64,000 nt of DNA from positions 12,328 through 76,327 of the forward strand of contig JAFWYN010000009.1 of assembly GCA_017522685.1 (NCBI GenBank), in the 5' to 3' direction. Made by a program: the position numbers and the translations under genes. This document shows, one piece after another, positions 52,951 through 62,086 of the stretch. Below the pieces are notes generated by a model that was not told where the DNA came from, made no database searches, and saw only the letters and a program-made list of their open reading frames with translations. The stretch is from Lachnospiraceae bacterium (GTDB lineage: Bacteria; Bacillota_A; Clostridia; Lachnospirales; Lachnospiraceae). Each line of letters starts with the position of its first letter. Position 1 is the first letter of the stretch.

Positions 52951-54261
52951 ATGAACAAGAAATTGAACTATGGCAGAACCTTCTTAATCGGCTTGGCATT
53001 TATGTCCATCAGCAGCTTTTGGCAGGTGTATGACAATATTATTCCGTTGATTATGAAGAATACCTTCGGATTGGGAGAGACAATCACAGGTGTGGTAATG
53101 GCACTGGATAATGTGTTGGCGCTGGTTTTACTACCCGTATTCGGTTCCATTTCCGATAAGGTGGATACCAAGTTGGGAAAACGTACTCCTTTTATCATTG
53201 TGGGTACGGTATTGGCGGTTACCTTTACACTAATCCTTCCCTTTGCGGACCGGGCTGAGAATCTGCCACTGTTTGTAGGAGCATTGTTTGGTGTATTGGT
53301 ATCCATGGGACTCTATCGTTCTCCGGCAGTGGCATTGATGCCGGATTTGACACCCAATCATCTGCGCAGCAAGGCCAATGCAGTCATCAATCTGCTGGGT
53401 GCCGTGGGTGGTGTATATTCCCTGCTGATGATTAAGTTTTTGGTAGGAAAGGGAACCAGACCCACCTATGTGCCTTTGTTTATGAGCATTGCCATTTTTA
53501 TGGTGGTATCCGTTGCTGTATTGGTGGCAACCATTCGTGAGAAAAAACTGGCGGCACAGCTGGCAGCGGAAGAGGCGGCAGAGAAACAGAGCGAAGAAGA
53601 ACAGAAAACGGTGGAAGAAGCCGTAGAAGAGCCTGTTAAGACCGTACTGGCACCGGAAGTAAAGCGTAGTATGATTTTCATGCTTATATCCATATTCTTC
53701 TGGTTTACAGCGTATAATGCGGTAACTACAGCCTTTTCCAGATATACCACAGAGGTTTGGAAATTGGAGGGTGGTGGTTTTGCAGATTGCCTGATGGTGG
53801 CTACGGTTGCAGCTATTTGCAGTTATATTCCCATCGGTATTCTGGCCAGCCGTATCGGTCGTAAGAAGACCATTATGGCAGGTGTAGTACTCATGGCAGC
53901 CTGCTATCTGGCAGCTACCTTTGTGATGGTGTATCATCCCGTGATTAATATAGCCTTTGCCTTGATTGGTGTGGCATGGGCAGCTATCAATGTCAATTCG
54001 TATCCTATGATTGTAGCCATGAGTAAAGGTGCAGATATCGGTAAGTTCACCGGTACCTACTATACCTTCTCCATGGCGGCACAGATTATGACACCGATTT
54101 TGTCAGGCTTTTTGCTGGAAAATGTGGCATATACCACATTGTTCCCCTATGCTTTCGGATTTTCCGTATTGGCTTTCGTTACTATGACCCAGGTTCGTCA
54201 CGGTGATGTGAAGGCGGAGAAGAAGGCAAGTTTATTAGAGAATTTTGATGTAGAGGATTAA
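52951..54261 (+). CDS. MFS transporter (sugar/SLC45-like)
   Basis: The 436-residue protein has twelve membrane segments with a long charged central loop (residues about 205-235, rich in E and K). LPVFGSISDKVDTKLGKRTP and the later GILASRIGRKKTIM are the MFS loop motifs; the former resembles GPH/SLC45 sugar transporters. It lies directly behind the CE15-like esterase, which suggests a sugar or glycoside substrate. The last segment ends with the acidic tail ENFDVED. Confidence 0.86.
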   Translation: MNKKLNYGRTFLIGLAFMSISSFWQVYDNIIPLIMKNTFGLGETITGVVMALDNVLALVLLPVFGSISDKVDTKLGKRTPFIIVGTVLAVTFTLILPFADRAENLPLFVGALFGVLVSMGLYRSPAVALMPDLTPNHLRSKANAVINLLGAVGGVYSLLMIKFLVGKGTRPTYVPLFMSIAIFMVVSVAVLVATIREKKLAAQLAAEEAAEKQSEEEQKTVEEAVEEPVKTVLAPEVKRSMIFMLISIFFWFTAYNAVTTAFSRYTTEVWKLEGGGFADCLMVATVAAICSYIPIGILASRIGRKKTIMAGVVLMAACYLAATFVMVYHPVINIAFALIGVAWAAINVNSYPMIVAMSKGADIGKFTGTYYTFSMAAQIMTPILSGFLLENVAYTTLFPYAFGFSVLAFVTMTQVRHGDVKAEKKASLLENFDVED

Positions 54262-54268
54262 TCTTAGT

Positions 54269-55093
54269 ATGTTAGCAGTATGTATTATTTTGGGGCTTTT
54301 GGTATTTTTAACAGTGATTTATCTGGGTATGATAAAGCCTGCCGGTGCCAAACGTTCCGACAGAACCCCTTTTATGGGAGTTCTTTATGCACACAGAGGT
54401 TTACACGATAATGCTTCGGAGGCACCGGAAAATTCACTGGCAGCCTTTCGGAAAGCGGTGGAAGCCGGCTTTGGTATGGAGCTGGATATCCAGTTGAGCA
54501 AGGATAAGGTGCCGGTAGTTTTTCATGATTTCACCCTGAAGAGGGTTTGCGGTGCAGAAGGAAGAGTCAGGGATTATACCCTGCAGGAGCTGAAGGAATT
54601 CAGGCTGTATGAGTCAGAGGAGCAAATCCCTACTTTGTCTGAGGTGCTGGAGTTGGTGGATGGCAGAGTACCTTTAATAGTTGAATTTAAGGGGGAGAAT
54701 ACAGATATGTCCTTATGCCCCATAGCGGATCAGCTTCTTAGGGAATATAAGGGATTGTATTGCGTAGAGTCCTTTAATCCTTTGATGATGATTTGGTACA
54801 AAAGACATCGCAAAGAGGTATTCAGAGGTCAGCTGTCCGAGAAGTTTTTCACTCACGGCAAAAAGACGGTGATGCATTTTGTGCTTCAGAACATGATGCT
54901 GAATTTCCTGTCCAAGCCAGATTTTATCTCCTATAAATGCACGGACCACGATGCCTTGTCCTGCAGATTGTGCCTGGGACTGTTTAAGGCAGCCGCAGTT
55001 ACCTGGACAGTTAAGAGTGCAGAAGAGCTGGAGGAGATGCAAAAATACTTTGAAATCTTTATTTTTGAGGGGTTTCTGCCGAAAAACAGCTGA
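54269..55093 (+). CDS. Glycerophosphodiester phosphodiesterase
   Basis: This 274-residue GDPD enzyme has one N-terminal membrane segment (residues 1-22), then AHRGLHDNASEAPENSL, the metal-binding MELDIQLSKD and VVFHDFTLKRVCG. Glycerophosphodiesters are cut to glycerol 3-phosphate and an alcohol. The anchor suggests action at the membrane. It starts 8 bp after the MFS gene, probably the last gene of the esterase-transporter operon. Confidence 0.9.
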   Translation: MLAVCIILGLLVFLTVIYLGMIKPAGAKRSDRTPFMGVLYAHRGLHDNASEAPENSLAAFRKAVEAGFGMELDIQLSKDKVPVVFHDFTLKRVCGAEGRVRDYTLQELKEFRLYESEEQIPTLSEVLELVDGRVPLIVEFKGENTDMSLCPIADQLLREYKGLYCVESFNPLMMIWYKRHRKEVFRGQLSEKFFTHGKKTVMHFVLQNMMLNFLSKPDFISYKCTDHDALSCRLCLGLFKAAAVTWTVKSAEELEEMQKYFEIFIFEGFLPKNS

Positions 55094-55202
55094 AGGCAAT
55101 GACAAAAATTTAACAAAATGAATGATTAAGTAAGTTGGAAGTAAGGAATTTTAGATATAATAAACAAAAGTGAAACAAAAGCGAAATATTTGCCAAAAAG
55201 TC

Positions 55203-55231
55203 TTGCTATTTTTTGGTGGTATTGTTACAAT
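55203..55231 (+). promoter_or_regulatory. Promoter of ppdK
   Basis: TTGCTA and TACAAT with 17 bp spacing, followed by a 105-nt leader. The leader shows no supported riboswitch or attenuator. Confidence 0.6.
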
Positions 55232-55336
55232 TATTAAGTAATTGTTAAGTATTGAAGGAAGTGTTCGGGAGTCGCGGACATGGAATGGATTACGATTTTT
55301 GTCAAAAAATAAAACAAAAGAAGGAGACAAAAAAGT

Positions 55337-57967
55337 ATGAAGAAATGGGTGTACAAATTTAAAGAAGGTAACGCAGATATGAGAAACCTGCTTGGTGGTA
55401 AAGGTGCTAACCTGGCAGAAATGACCAATCTGGACTTACCGATTCCCCAGGGCTTTACTGTAACTACAGAAGCTTGTACCGATTATTATAACAATGGTGA
55501 GAAGATTTCAGATGAAATCAAAGAACAGATTTTAGCAAACATCAAGGATTTAGAAGATTTAATGGGTAAGAAATTCGGTGACATGGAAGACCCCCTGCTC
55601 GTATCCGTACGTTCCGGTTCCAGAGCATCCATGCCCGGTATGATGGATACCATTTTGAATTTAGGTTTAAACGACGTGGCAGTAGAAGGTTTTGCAGCTA
55701 AGACCGGCAATCCCAGATTTGCTTACGATTCCTACAGAAGATTTATTCAGATGTATGCAGACGTAGTTATGGAAGTTCCTAAGTCTTTCTTTGAGAAAAT
55801 CATCGATGAGATGAAGGAAGAGAAGGGCGTGAAGTTCGATACCGAGCTGACCGCTGATGATTTGAAGGAATTAGCAGATAAGTTCAAGGCAGTATACAAG
55901 GAAGCTATGAAGGGTGCAGATTTCCCTCAGGACCCTGTAGAGCAGTTAATGGGTGCCGTAAAGGCAGTATTCCGTTCTTGGGACAACCCTCGTGCTATCG
56001 TATACAGGCGTATGAATGATATCCCCGGCGACTGGGGTACCGCTGTAAACGTACAGTGTATGGTATTCGGTAATAAGGGTGACACCTCAGGTACCGGTGT
56101 AGCATTTACCCGTAATCCTTCTACCGGTGAAAAGGGTATCTATGGTGAGTACTTAATCAACGCACAGGGTGAAGACGTAGTAGCCGGTGTTCGTACACCT
56201 CAGCCTATCAGCAAGCTGGCAGAGGATATGCCGGAATGCTTCGAAGAATTCACCAAGATTGCAGCAAGATTGGAAGATCATTATCGCGATATGCAGGATA
56301 TGGAGTTTACCATCGAAGAAGGCAAGCTGTATTTCTTACAGACCAGAAATGGTAAGAGAACCGCACCTGCAGCGATTCAGATAGCATGTGATTTAGTAGA
56401 TGAAGGCAAGATTACTCCCGAAGAAGCAGTGCTTCGTATCGAGGCTAAGTCTTTAGACCAGTTATTACATCCTACTTTTGACCCTGCAGCATTGAAGGCA
56501 GGCGAGGTAATCGGTTCCGCACTTCCCGCATCTCCCGGTGCAGCAGCAGGTAAGGTTTACTTTACCGCAGAGGAAGCAAAGGAAGCAGGCGTCGGCGGAC
56601 GTGGCGAAAGAGTTATCCTGGTTCGTCTGGAGACCTCTCCCGAAGATATCGAAGGTATGCATGCAGCACAGGGTATCCTTACCGTACGTGGTGGTATGAC
56701 CTCTCATGCAGCAGTAGTTGCCCGTGGTATGGGAACCTGTTGTGTATCCGGATGCGGTGAAATCCAGATTGACGAAGAAGCAAAGGTATTCTCTCTTGGC
56801 GGATATGAATTCCATGAAGGAGATTATATTTCATTAGATGGTTCTACCGGTAAGATTTACAAGGGTGACATCAAGACTGTAGAAGCTTCCGTAGGCGGTA
56901 ACTTCGGTCGTATCATGGCTTGGGCTGACCAGTTCAAGACCTTGAAGGTACGTACCAATGCAGATACTCCTGCAGACACGCTTAACGCAGTGAAGCTTGG
57001 TGCAGAAGGTATCGGTTTATGCCGTACTGAGCATATGTTCTTCGGTGAGGACAGAATCCCTAAGTTCCGTAAGATGATTCTTTCTGACTCCGTAGAAGCA
57101 AGAGAAGAAGCATTAAAGGCTATCGGCGAGTTCCAGAAGGCAGACTTCAAGGCTATGTACGAAGTGCTGGAAGGCAAGCCCATGACCGTTCGTTATTTGG
57201 ATCCGCCTTTGCATGAGTTCGTTCCTACTACAGAGGAAGATATCAAGGCATTGGCAGACGATATGGGGCTGACTGTAGCTGAAGTAAAGGCTAAGTGTGA
57301 TGCACTCCACGAGTTCAACCCTATGATGGGTCACAGAGGATGCCGTCTGGCGGTAACCTATCCTGAAATCGCTAAGATGCAGACCAGAGCCGTAATGGAA
57401 GCTGCTATCGAAGTAAAGAATGAGAAGGGCTACGATATCGTACCTGAAATCATGATTCCTTTGGTAGGCGAAAAGAAAGAGTTAAAATATGTTAAGGATA
57501 TCGTAGTAGAAGTAGCAGAAGCTGTGAAGGCTGAGAAGAACAGCGACATCCAGTATCAGATTGGTACCATGATCGAAATTCCTCGTGCAGCACTTACCGC
57601 TGACGCTATCGCAGAAGAAGCTGAATTCTTCTCCTTCGGTACCAACGACTTAACCCAGATGACCTTCGGCTTCTCACGTGATGATGCCGGCAAGTTCTTA
57701 GAGTCTTACTACCAGACCAAGATTTATGAGTCCGATCCTTTCGCAAGATTAGACCAGACCGGCGTAGGTCAGTTAGTACAGATGGCAGCTGAAAAGGGTC
57801 GTCAAGTACGTCCTAACATCAAGCTCGGCATCTGTGGTGAGCACGGTGGAGATCCTTCTTCCATCGAATTCTGCCACAAGGTAGGTTTGAACTATGTATC
57901 ATGTTCACCTTTCCGTGTACCGATCGCAAGATTGGCTGCAGCTCAGGCTGCGTTGAATAATAAGTAG
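55337..57967 (+). CDS. ppdK: Pyruvate, phosphate dikinase
   Basis: PPDK (876 residues, full length) interconverts pyruvate, ATP and Pi with phosphoenolpyruvate, AMP and PPi, and is a central glycolysis/gluconeogenesis enzyme in anaerobic Clostridia. The nucleotide-binding N-terminus has LLGGKGANLAEM and ARTGSRASMPGMMDT-like VRSGSRASMPG; the phospho-His loop is GGMTSHAAVVARGMG; the PEP site has GICGEHGGDPSS. Codon use is that of a highly expressed gene. The ribosome site is AAGGAGAC. A strong terminator follows. Confidence 0.97.
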   Translation: MKKWVYKFKEGNADMRNLLGGKGANLAEMTNLDLPIPQGFTVTTEACTDYYNNGEKISDEIKEQILANIKDLEDLMGKKFGDMEDPLLVSVRSGSRASMPGMMDTILNLGLNDVAVEGFAAKTGNPRFAYDSYRRFIQMYADVVMEVPKSFFEKIIDEMKEEKGVKFDTELTADDLKELADKFKAVYKEAMKGADFPQDPVEQLMGAVKAVFRSWDNPRAIVYRRMNDIPGDWGTAVNVQCMVFGNKGDTSGTGVAFTRNPSTGEKGIYGEYLINAQGEDVVAGVRTPQPISKLAEDMPECFEEFTKIAARLEDHYRDMQDMEFTIEEGKLYFLQTRNGKRTAPAAIQIACDLVDEGKITPEEAVLRIEAKSLDQLLHPTFDPAALKAGEVIGSALPASPGAAAGKVYFTAEEAKEAGVGGRGERVILVRLETSPEDIEGMHAAQGILTVRGGMTSHAAVVARGMGTCCVSGCGEIQIDEEAKVFSLGGYEFHEGDYISLDGSTGKIYKGDIKTVEASVGGNFGRIMAWADQFKTLKVRTNADTPADTLNAVKLGAEGIGLCRTEHMFFGEDRIPKFRKMILSDSVEAREEALKAIGEFQKADFKAMYEVLEGKPMTVRYLDPPLHEFVPTTEEDIKALADDMGLTVAEVKAKCDALHEFNPMMGHRGCRLAVTYPEIAKMQTRAVMEAAIEVKNEKGYDIVPEIMIPLVGEKKELKYVKDIVVEVAEAVKAEKNSDIQYQIGTMIEIPRAALTADAIAEEAEFFSFGTNDLTQMTFGFSRDDAGKFLESYYQTKIYESDPFARLDQTGVGQLVQMAAEKGRQVRPNIKLGICGEHGGDPSSIEFCHKVGLNYVSCSPFRVPIARLAAAQAALNNK

Positions 57968-57998
57968 GGTTATCGTTAGAATAACGCTTACTGAAACT

Positions 57999-58132
57999 TA
58001 AGTAAAATATGGATTCTCCTCCTCAAATCATAACAGTTCGGGGAGGAGATTTTTTGTTGGGAAAAGTGCAGGAAAGTTATGTGGGGCATGGAGTTGTGAG
58101 AAAAACGCAATCGAGTTTTAGGGAGAAAGGTT
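57999..58132 (+). repeat. Island repeat, copy A (ppdK terminator plus leader)
   Basis: Starts with AAGTAAAATATGGATTCTCC, passes through the ppdK terminator with loop TCATAACAGTTCGG, then TTATGTGGGGCATGGAGTTG and GGGAGAAAGGTT. Copies B and C share these parts in order. The stretch from 58133 to 58435, before the Fic start, holds an AT-rich region with TATAAT-type boxes but no gene that can be supported. Confidence 0.75.
58013..58056 (+). terminator. Terminator after ppdK
   Basis: TCTCCTCC and GGAGGAGA pair around a 19-base loop and are followed by six T. Confidence 0.85.
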
Positions 58133-58435
58133 AGCTTGAGGAGAGTGGCTTCATGCAAACGGTGCAACGTTTCCGTTGATTGTTATGTTAATATATTGTG
58201 TTTTATAATAAGCAAATAGAGAATAGATTTTACCATATATTTATGAAAGGTACTTCACTCTTTTTTAAGAAAGGCATTCAAATGAAAAATAGCATAAGGA
58301 TTTAATAGATAAATAGGATAGTTTTTACCTCTAAATGAGAGAATAATTGATGGAATTATCTTCATCATTCTTGTTGAAATCTGCATCATTATAGTATAAA
58401 ATGAAGGAGATAAAATTGAAATGAAGGAGATTTGG

Positions 58436-59482
58436 ATGAAAAAATTTGATTATACAAAGATTCCGGAAAAACTTTTAACGCCTGAAATTGTTCAAATGCT
58501 GGGATGCATTCATGAACATAAAGGAAAGCAAGAATTATTTGTGGAAGCTAATAAAGATGAATTAAGAACACTTCTTGAGGTTGCGTTGATTCAGAGTACA
58601 GGTGCATCAAATAGAATTGAGGGTATCTTTACGAGTGATAAGCGCTTAGAAGAATTAGTAAAAGAGAAGGCCGAACCTAAAAATCGTTCGGAACAGGAGA
58701 TTTCCGGTTATCGTGAAGTGTTAGCCAATATCCATGAGAGTTACGATTTTATCAATCCAAGACCTAATATTATTCTGCAACTTCATAGAGATTTATATTC
58801 ATATTCTCAGAGGGGAGTTGGAGGAAACTATAAAAACTCGGATAATGTAATTGCAGAAACGGATGCACAAGGGAAGCAAAAAGTTCGTTTTGTACCAGTA
58901 CCGGCTTTTCAAACGTCAGAAGCAATGGAAAAGCTTTGTACATGCTTATGTGAAGCTTGGGAAGAGAATAAAATTGATAAATTAATTCTAATTCCAATGT
59001 TTATTTTGGATTTTCTTTGTATTCATCCGTTTGATGATGGTAATGGGCGTATGAGTCGTCTTTTGACATTGTTACTGTTTTATAGAGCCGGATATATCGT
59101 GGGAAAGTATGTGAGTATGGAAATGCTCATAGAAAAAACGAAAGAAACATATTATGAAGCCTTGGAAAGCAGTTCGAGTGGATGGCATGAAGACGAGAAT
59201 ACCTATGAGCCATTTGTAAAGTATTACCTCGGAATAGTTATTAAAGCTTACAGTGAATTTGAGAGCCGAGTAGAGCATTTAAGACATAAAGGTCTTTCAA
59301 AACCCGATAGAATAAAAGCTCTTATTGAAAGAAGAGTAGGAAAGATTTCTAAGAAAGAAATTATGGAACTTTGCCCGGATATCAGCAAAGTGACAGTAGA
59401 GAGAACATTGACTGAATTAGTGAAGAATGGATATATTGCAAAGGTCGGTGCTGGTCCGGCTACAGCCTATGTGAAGGTATAA
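58436..59482 (+). CDS. Fic family protein with N-terminal inhibitory motif and winged helix
   Basis: The 348-residue protein has the Fic motif HPFDDGNGRMSR at about residue 205 and the inhibitory-helix motif SNRIEG ([S/T]xxxE[G/N]) near residue 62, which marks a class II Fic enzyme. Fic proteins transfer AMP (or another nucleotide part) onto a protein Thr, Ser or Tyr. The C-terminal LIERRVGKISKKEI and SKVTVERTLTELVKNGY form a winged helix, so it may bind DNA or respond to its own level. ATG 58436 follows AAGGAGATTTGG. It is AT-rich compared with neighbours. No antitoxin gene adjoins it, and its own inhibitory helix may do that job. Confidence 0.9.
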   Translation: MKKFDYTKIPEKLLTPEIVQMLGCIHEHKGKQELFVEANKDELRTLLEVALIQSTGASNRIEGIFTSDKRLEELVKEKAEPKNRSEQEISGYREVLANIHESYDFINPRPNIILQLHRDLYSYSQRGVGGNYKNSDNVIAETDAQGKQKVRFVPVPAFQTSEAMEKLCTCLCEAWEENKIDKLILIPMFILDFLCIHPFDDGNGRMSRLLTLLLFYRAGYIVGKYVSMEMLIEKTKETYYEALESSSSGWHEDENTYEPFVKYYLGIVIKAYSEFESRVEHLRHKGLSKPDRIKALIERRVGKISKKEIMELCPDISKVTVERTLTELVKNGYIAKVGAGPATAYVKV

Positions 59483-59540
59483 GACTCGGAAAAACTGTTG
59501 CTTTAGTCCATTTCCCAAGTCCCGCCTTGCCAGGTCCTAG

Positions 59541-59640
59541 TAAAATATGGTTCTCCTGCCCAAACCGTAACGGTTCGGGGAGGAGATTTTTTTGTAAGGA
59601 AAAGGAGAAGAAAACTATGTAGGGTATGGAGTTGTGAGGA
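59541..59640 (+). repeat. Island repeat, copy B
   Basis: Starts with TAAAATATGGTTCTCC, holds a hairpin with loop CCGTAACGGTTCGG, then AACTATGTAGGGTATGGAGT and GTGAGGAAA. It matches copy A at the start, at the loop and at the leader core. Confidence 0.75.
59550..59593 (+). terminator. Terminator after the Fic gene
   Basis: TTCTCCT and AGGAGAT pair with an inner ACCG/CGGT stem, followed by seven T. Its sequence is homologous to the terminator of ppdK. Confidence 0.8.
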
Positions 59641-59714
59641 AAGTGGTTGATAATTCGTAAGAATTATGATACGATTAAAAACGAACACATATTCGATAAT
59701 TAATAGAGGAGGAC

Positions 59715-60185
59715 ATGAGAGTGGAGTATAATAGATGTATAAAAGAGTCTTTTACGGTTGTTGGAAAGGAAGGTGCAACAACAGCAGGAGAAGGATTTAT
59801 TCAAAACTTATGGGAAGATGCTAATGGTCATTTTAACGAAGTGGCACATTTGGCAAAAAAAGATGATAAAGGGAACATTGTTGGCATATGGGGAGCGATG
59901 TCAGATATGTCACGTTCTTTTCAACCGTGGGAAGATGGATTTACCAAGGGGCTTTATTTGGCAGGCGTAGAGTGTGTAGATAACGCTGAGGCTCCGGAAG
60001 GATGGACAAAGTGGGTGATTCCGGGGTATGAGTATCTTTATGTAGAGTGTGAAGGGGAGAATACATTCCACCAGGTGATAAAGTACATGGAAGAGAATAA
60101 GATTCCACTTGTTGGTGCAGTACATGATTTTACCTGTCCGGAGACCGGTAAAAATTATATGTTTTTCCCTATTGGGAGACTGTAA
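59715..60185 (+). CDS. GyrI-like small-molecule-binding protein
   Basis: The 156-residue protein resembles the GyrI-like/SOUL-type binding fold used in multidrug and effector binding: ESFTVVGKEGATTAG at the start, GLYLAGVECVDNAEAPEGWT, and IPGYEYLYVECEGEN near the middle, ending with FFPIGRL. Stand-alone members bind organic ligands and may have hydrolase activity. The start follows AGAGGAGGAC. Its relative, the AraC-GyrI protein, is coded 650 bp downstream in the same direction. Confidence 0.78.
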   Translation: MRVEYNRCIKESFTVVGKEGATTAGEGFIQNLWEDANGHFNEVAHLAKKDDKGNIVGIWGAMSDMSRSFQPWEDGFTKGLYLAGVECVDNAEAPEGWTKWVIPGYEYLYVECEGENTFHQVIKYMEENKIPLVGAVHDFTCPETGKNYMFFPIGRL

Positions 60186-60235
60186 GAATAGTGACAAAGA
60201 TACAGGTTTGTATTTCATTGGGAAGGATGTGTGTT

Positions 60236-60763
60236 ATGTTGAATACGGATTATAAGATAGAGGCAATAAAAGTCCTATTGAATGAGGATTGTATTTTGAC
60301 AAGATATTATTCTTTGATTCCATACAAAGACATTCTCGTAGAGAATTTGAACAAAATAGGATGTTATACAAAATCAGATTGCATGAAATTATCAGATGAG
60401 TCGTTATTAGAAGCGGGTTTATCGGATATTGAAATGGTGCGCCTTTTTAGAGCGTTTCTGGTTTTGTACGATATAAATCCGACGAAATTAAAAGAGATTA
60501 ATTCTTTTTGCAAAGAGAAGGAAGAAATACAATCTTTTCAAGAATTGTATCAGTTGCCTGGGGTAAAAAAGACGAGAGCAATGCTTTATTTTAAAGCAGG
60601 TTTTCGCTCTTTGCGTGATATTGCAAGTTCTTCGCCGCAAGAAATCATTGCAAAAACAGAGAACATAATAAGAAAAGAAAATCTGAGTTTAAAGGTACCC
60701 TTGATGAAGGAAGTTAAGACTCATATAGCTGTTGCAAGAGCATTTACAGATGTTTGGAAATAG
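60236..60763 (+). CDS. Helix-hairpin-helix (DUF4332-like) protein
   Basis: The 175-residue protein has a helix-hairpin-helix region: FQELYQLPGVKKTRAMLYFK and FRSLRDIASSSPQEII, like DUF4332, plus a similar, weaker unit before it (DCMKLSDESLLEAGLSDIEM). Such units often bind DNA without sequence specificity, or bind other proteins. ATG 60236 follows GGAAGG with nine bases between. Function is unknown. It lies between two GyrI-domain genes. Confidence 0.72.
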   Translation: MLNTDYKIEAIKVLLNEDCILTRYYSLIPYKDILVENLNKIGCYTKSDCMKLSDESLLEAGLSDIEMVRLFRAFLVLYDINPTKLKEINSFCKEKEEIQSFQELYQLPGVKKTRAMLYFKAGFRSLRDIASSSPQEIIAKTENIIRKENLSLKVPLMKEVKTHIAVARAFTDVWK

Positions 60764-60837
60764 ACAAAACAGAGCAAACAAAGACAGGAATCCTAATGCC
60801 TCAGGACATATAATCAAATGTGAAAGGAGGGATACCG

Positions 60838-61674
60838 ATGGAATGGGTAAAAACAATCAACAATGCGATAGCATATATGGAAAACCACTTGACAGATGAT
60901 ATTACACTTAGCGACATTGCGGAAAGCGTATATATTTCTGCTTTTCATTTCCAACGTGCATTTTCTATGATGACAGGTATAACACCGACAGAATATTTAC
61001 GAAACCGACGCCTTTCACAAGCGGGGGCGGAGCTGGCAAACGGAGACAAACTTGTTATAGATGTAGCATTGAAGTATGGGTATGATTCGCCGGAAAGTTT
61101 TACGAAGGCTTTCTCCAGATTTCATGGTTTTTCGCCAATGCAAGTCAGAAAAGGTAGTCCTATTAAGTTTATGAATCGGTATACAATCCGAATCACAATC
61201 GAAGGAGGCAGTATTATGGAATACCAAATTGAAAAGTGGGAAGCTATGGATTTACTTGTACATACGAAGACTTTCCATGTAGAAACAAGTGAGAAGGAAA
61301 TACCTATATTCTGGGATGAATATTATGAAAACGAAGAATATAGAAAGATACCGGGATACTTAGGAATTTGCGCACATAAGAAGACAGATAGTGATGTGCT
61401 TCAGTATGGAATTGGGTGCAAAGCTTCTGATGTGGAAGGCATTCCTGAAGGATTTGAGATTATTCATATTCCGGAATATTCTTGGGCAGTATTTCGTTGT
61501 GTCGGACCATCACCGGATGCTATTCAAGCAATGTGGGACAGAATTTATAATGAATGGCTTCCAATAGCAGAATATGAACTGATATCCGATTATTATATTG
61601 AAAATTATTTGCCGGGCAATCCAACAGCACAGGATTATGTAAGCGAAATCTGCATTCCTGTTAAAAGGCGTTGA
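60838..61674 (+). CDS. AraC family regulator with GyrI-like effector domain
   Basis: The 278-residue protein has two helix-turn-helix units at the N-terminus (DITLSDIAESVYISAFHFQR and ALKYGYDSPESFTKAFSRFH), then a GyrI-like ligand domain from residue 120 onward. This MarA/Rob-like order appears in regulators that respond to lipophilic drugs or other organic ligands. ATG 60838 follows AAAGGAGG; the GTG further upstream lies in that site. It could control the GyrI-like and HhH genes before it. Confidence 0.9.
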   Translation: MEWVKTINNAIAYMENHLTDDITLSDIAESVYISAFHFQRAFSMMTGITPTEYLRNRRLSQAGAELANGDKLVIDVALKYGYDSPESFTKAFSRFHGFSPMQVRKGSPIKFMNRYTIRITIEGGSIMEYQIEKWEAMDLLVHTKTFHVETSEKEIPIFWDEYYENEEYRKIPGYLGICAHKKTDSDVLQYGIGCKASDVEGIPEGFEIIHIPEYSWAVFRCVGPSPDAIQAMWDRIYNEWLPIAEYELISDYYIENYLPGNPTAQDYVSEICIPVKRR

Positions 61675-61860
61675 TTTAGGTTATGAACAATATACGAGCT
61701 ATTTGATAGGGAGGCTCATTTCCATGTTCAGCATGAAGTTCCACGAGAAAAGGGGTTGCTTACACCCGAGATAGCTACCCCTTTGTGCGAGTGCAGCACA
61801 GGCTTTCTTGAATAATAGATAGTACATCCTTGGCATAAGGCTTGTGGTAATTAAATAAAT
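61675..61860 (+). other. Intergenic stretch with ppdK 3'-end-like remnant
   Basis: GCAGCACAGGCT and TTGAATAATAG at 61794-61823 match the last codons of ppdK (GCAGCTCAGGCT, TTGAATAATAAG) at about 25 of 30 positions. A hairpin AAAGGGGT/ACCCCTTT lies before it. No gene can be supported. Confidence 0.5.
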
Positions 61861-61862
61861 GC

Positions 61863-61990
61863 ATGAAAAATGGCTCAGAATCATAACGGTTCTGAGCCAT
61901 TCGTTGTTTGTGGGGGAAAAGGGACAGAAATCTATGTAGGGTATGGAGTTGTGGGGAAAAAGCGATTGGTTTTGGTAGAGAAAGTTTGGT
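61863..61990 (+). repeat. Island repeat, copy C
   Basis: Contains a hairpin with ATGGCTCAGAA/TTCTGAGCCAT and loop TCATAACGG, then ATCTATGTAGGGTATGGAGT and GGTAGAGAAAG. It lines up with copies A and B. Region 61991-62086 holds a TATAAT-containing promoter-like segment that resembles the one before the Fic gene. Confidence 0.72.
61870..61900 (+). terminator. Hairpin after the AraC gene
   Basis: ATGGCTCAGAA and TTCTGAGCCAT form an 11-bp stem. The following T run is weak (TCGTTG). Confidence 0.55.
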
Positions 61991-62086
61991 TTGGAAAAAA
62001 GGCGTAAAGACGGTATAGATTGTTAGTATGTGTGTAGTGTGTTATAATAAAGAGGCAGATAAATAAGAATTTATGGAGATGATAAA

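Noticed and set aside
61699..61884. Minus-strand frame of about 61 codons beside the AraC gene
   Set aside because: No ribosome site or recognisable product; it overlaps the repeat and ppdK remnant.
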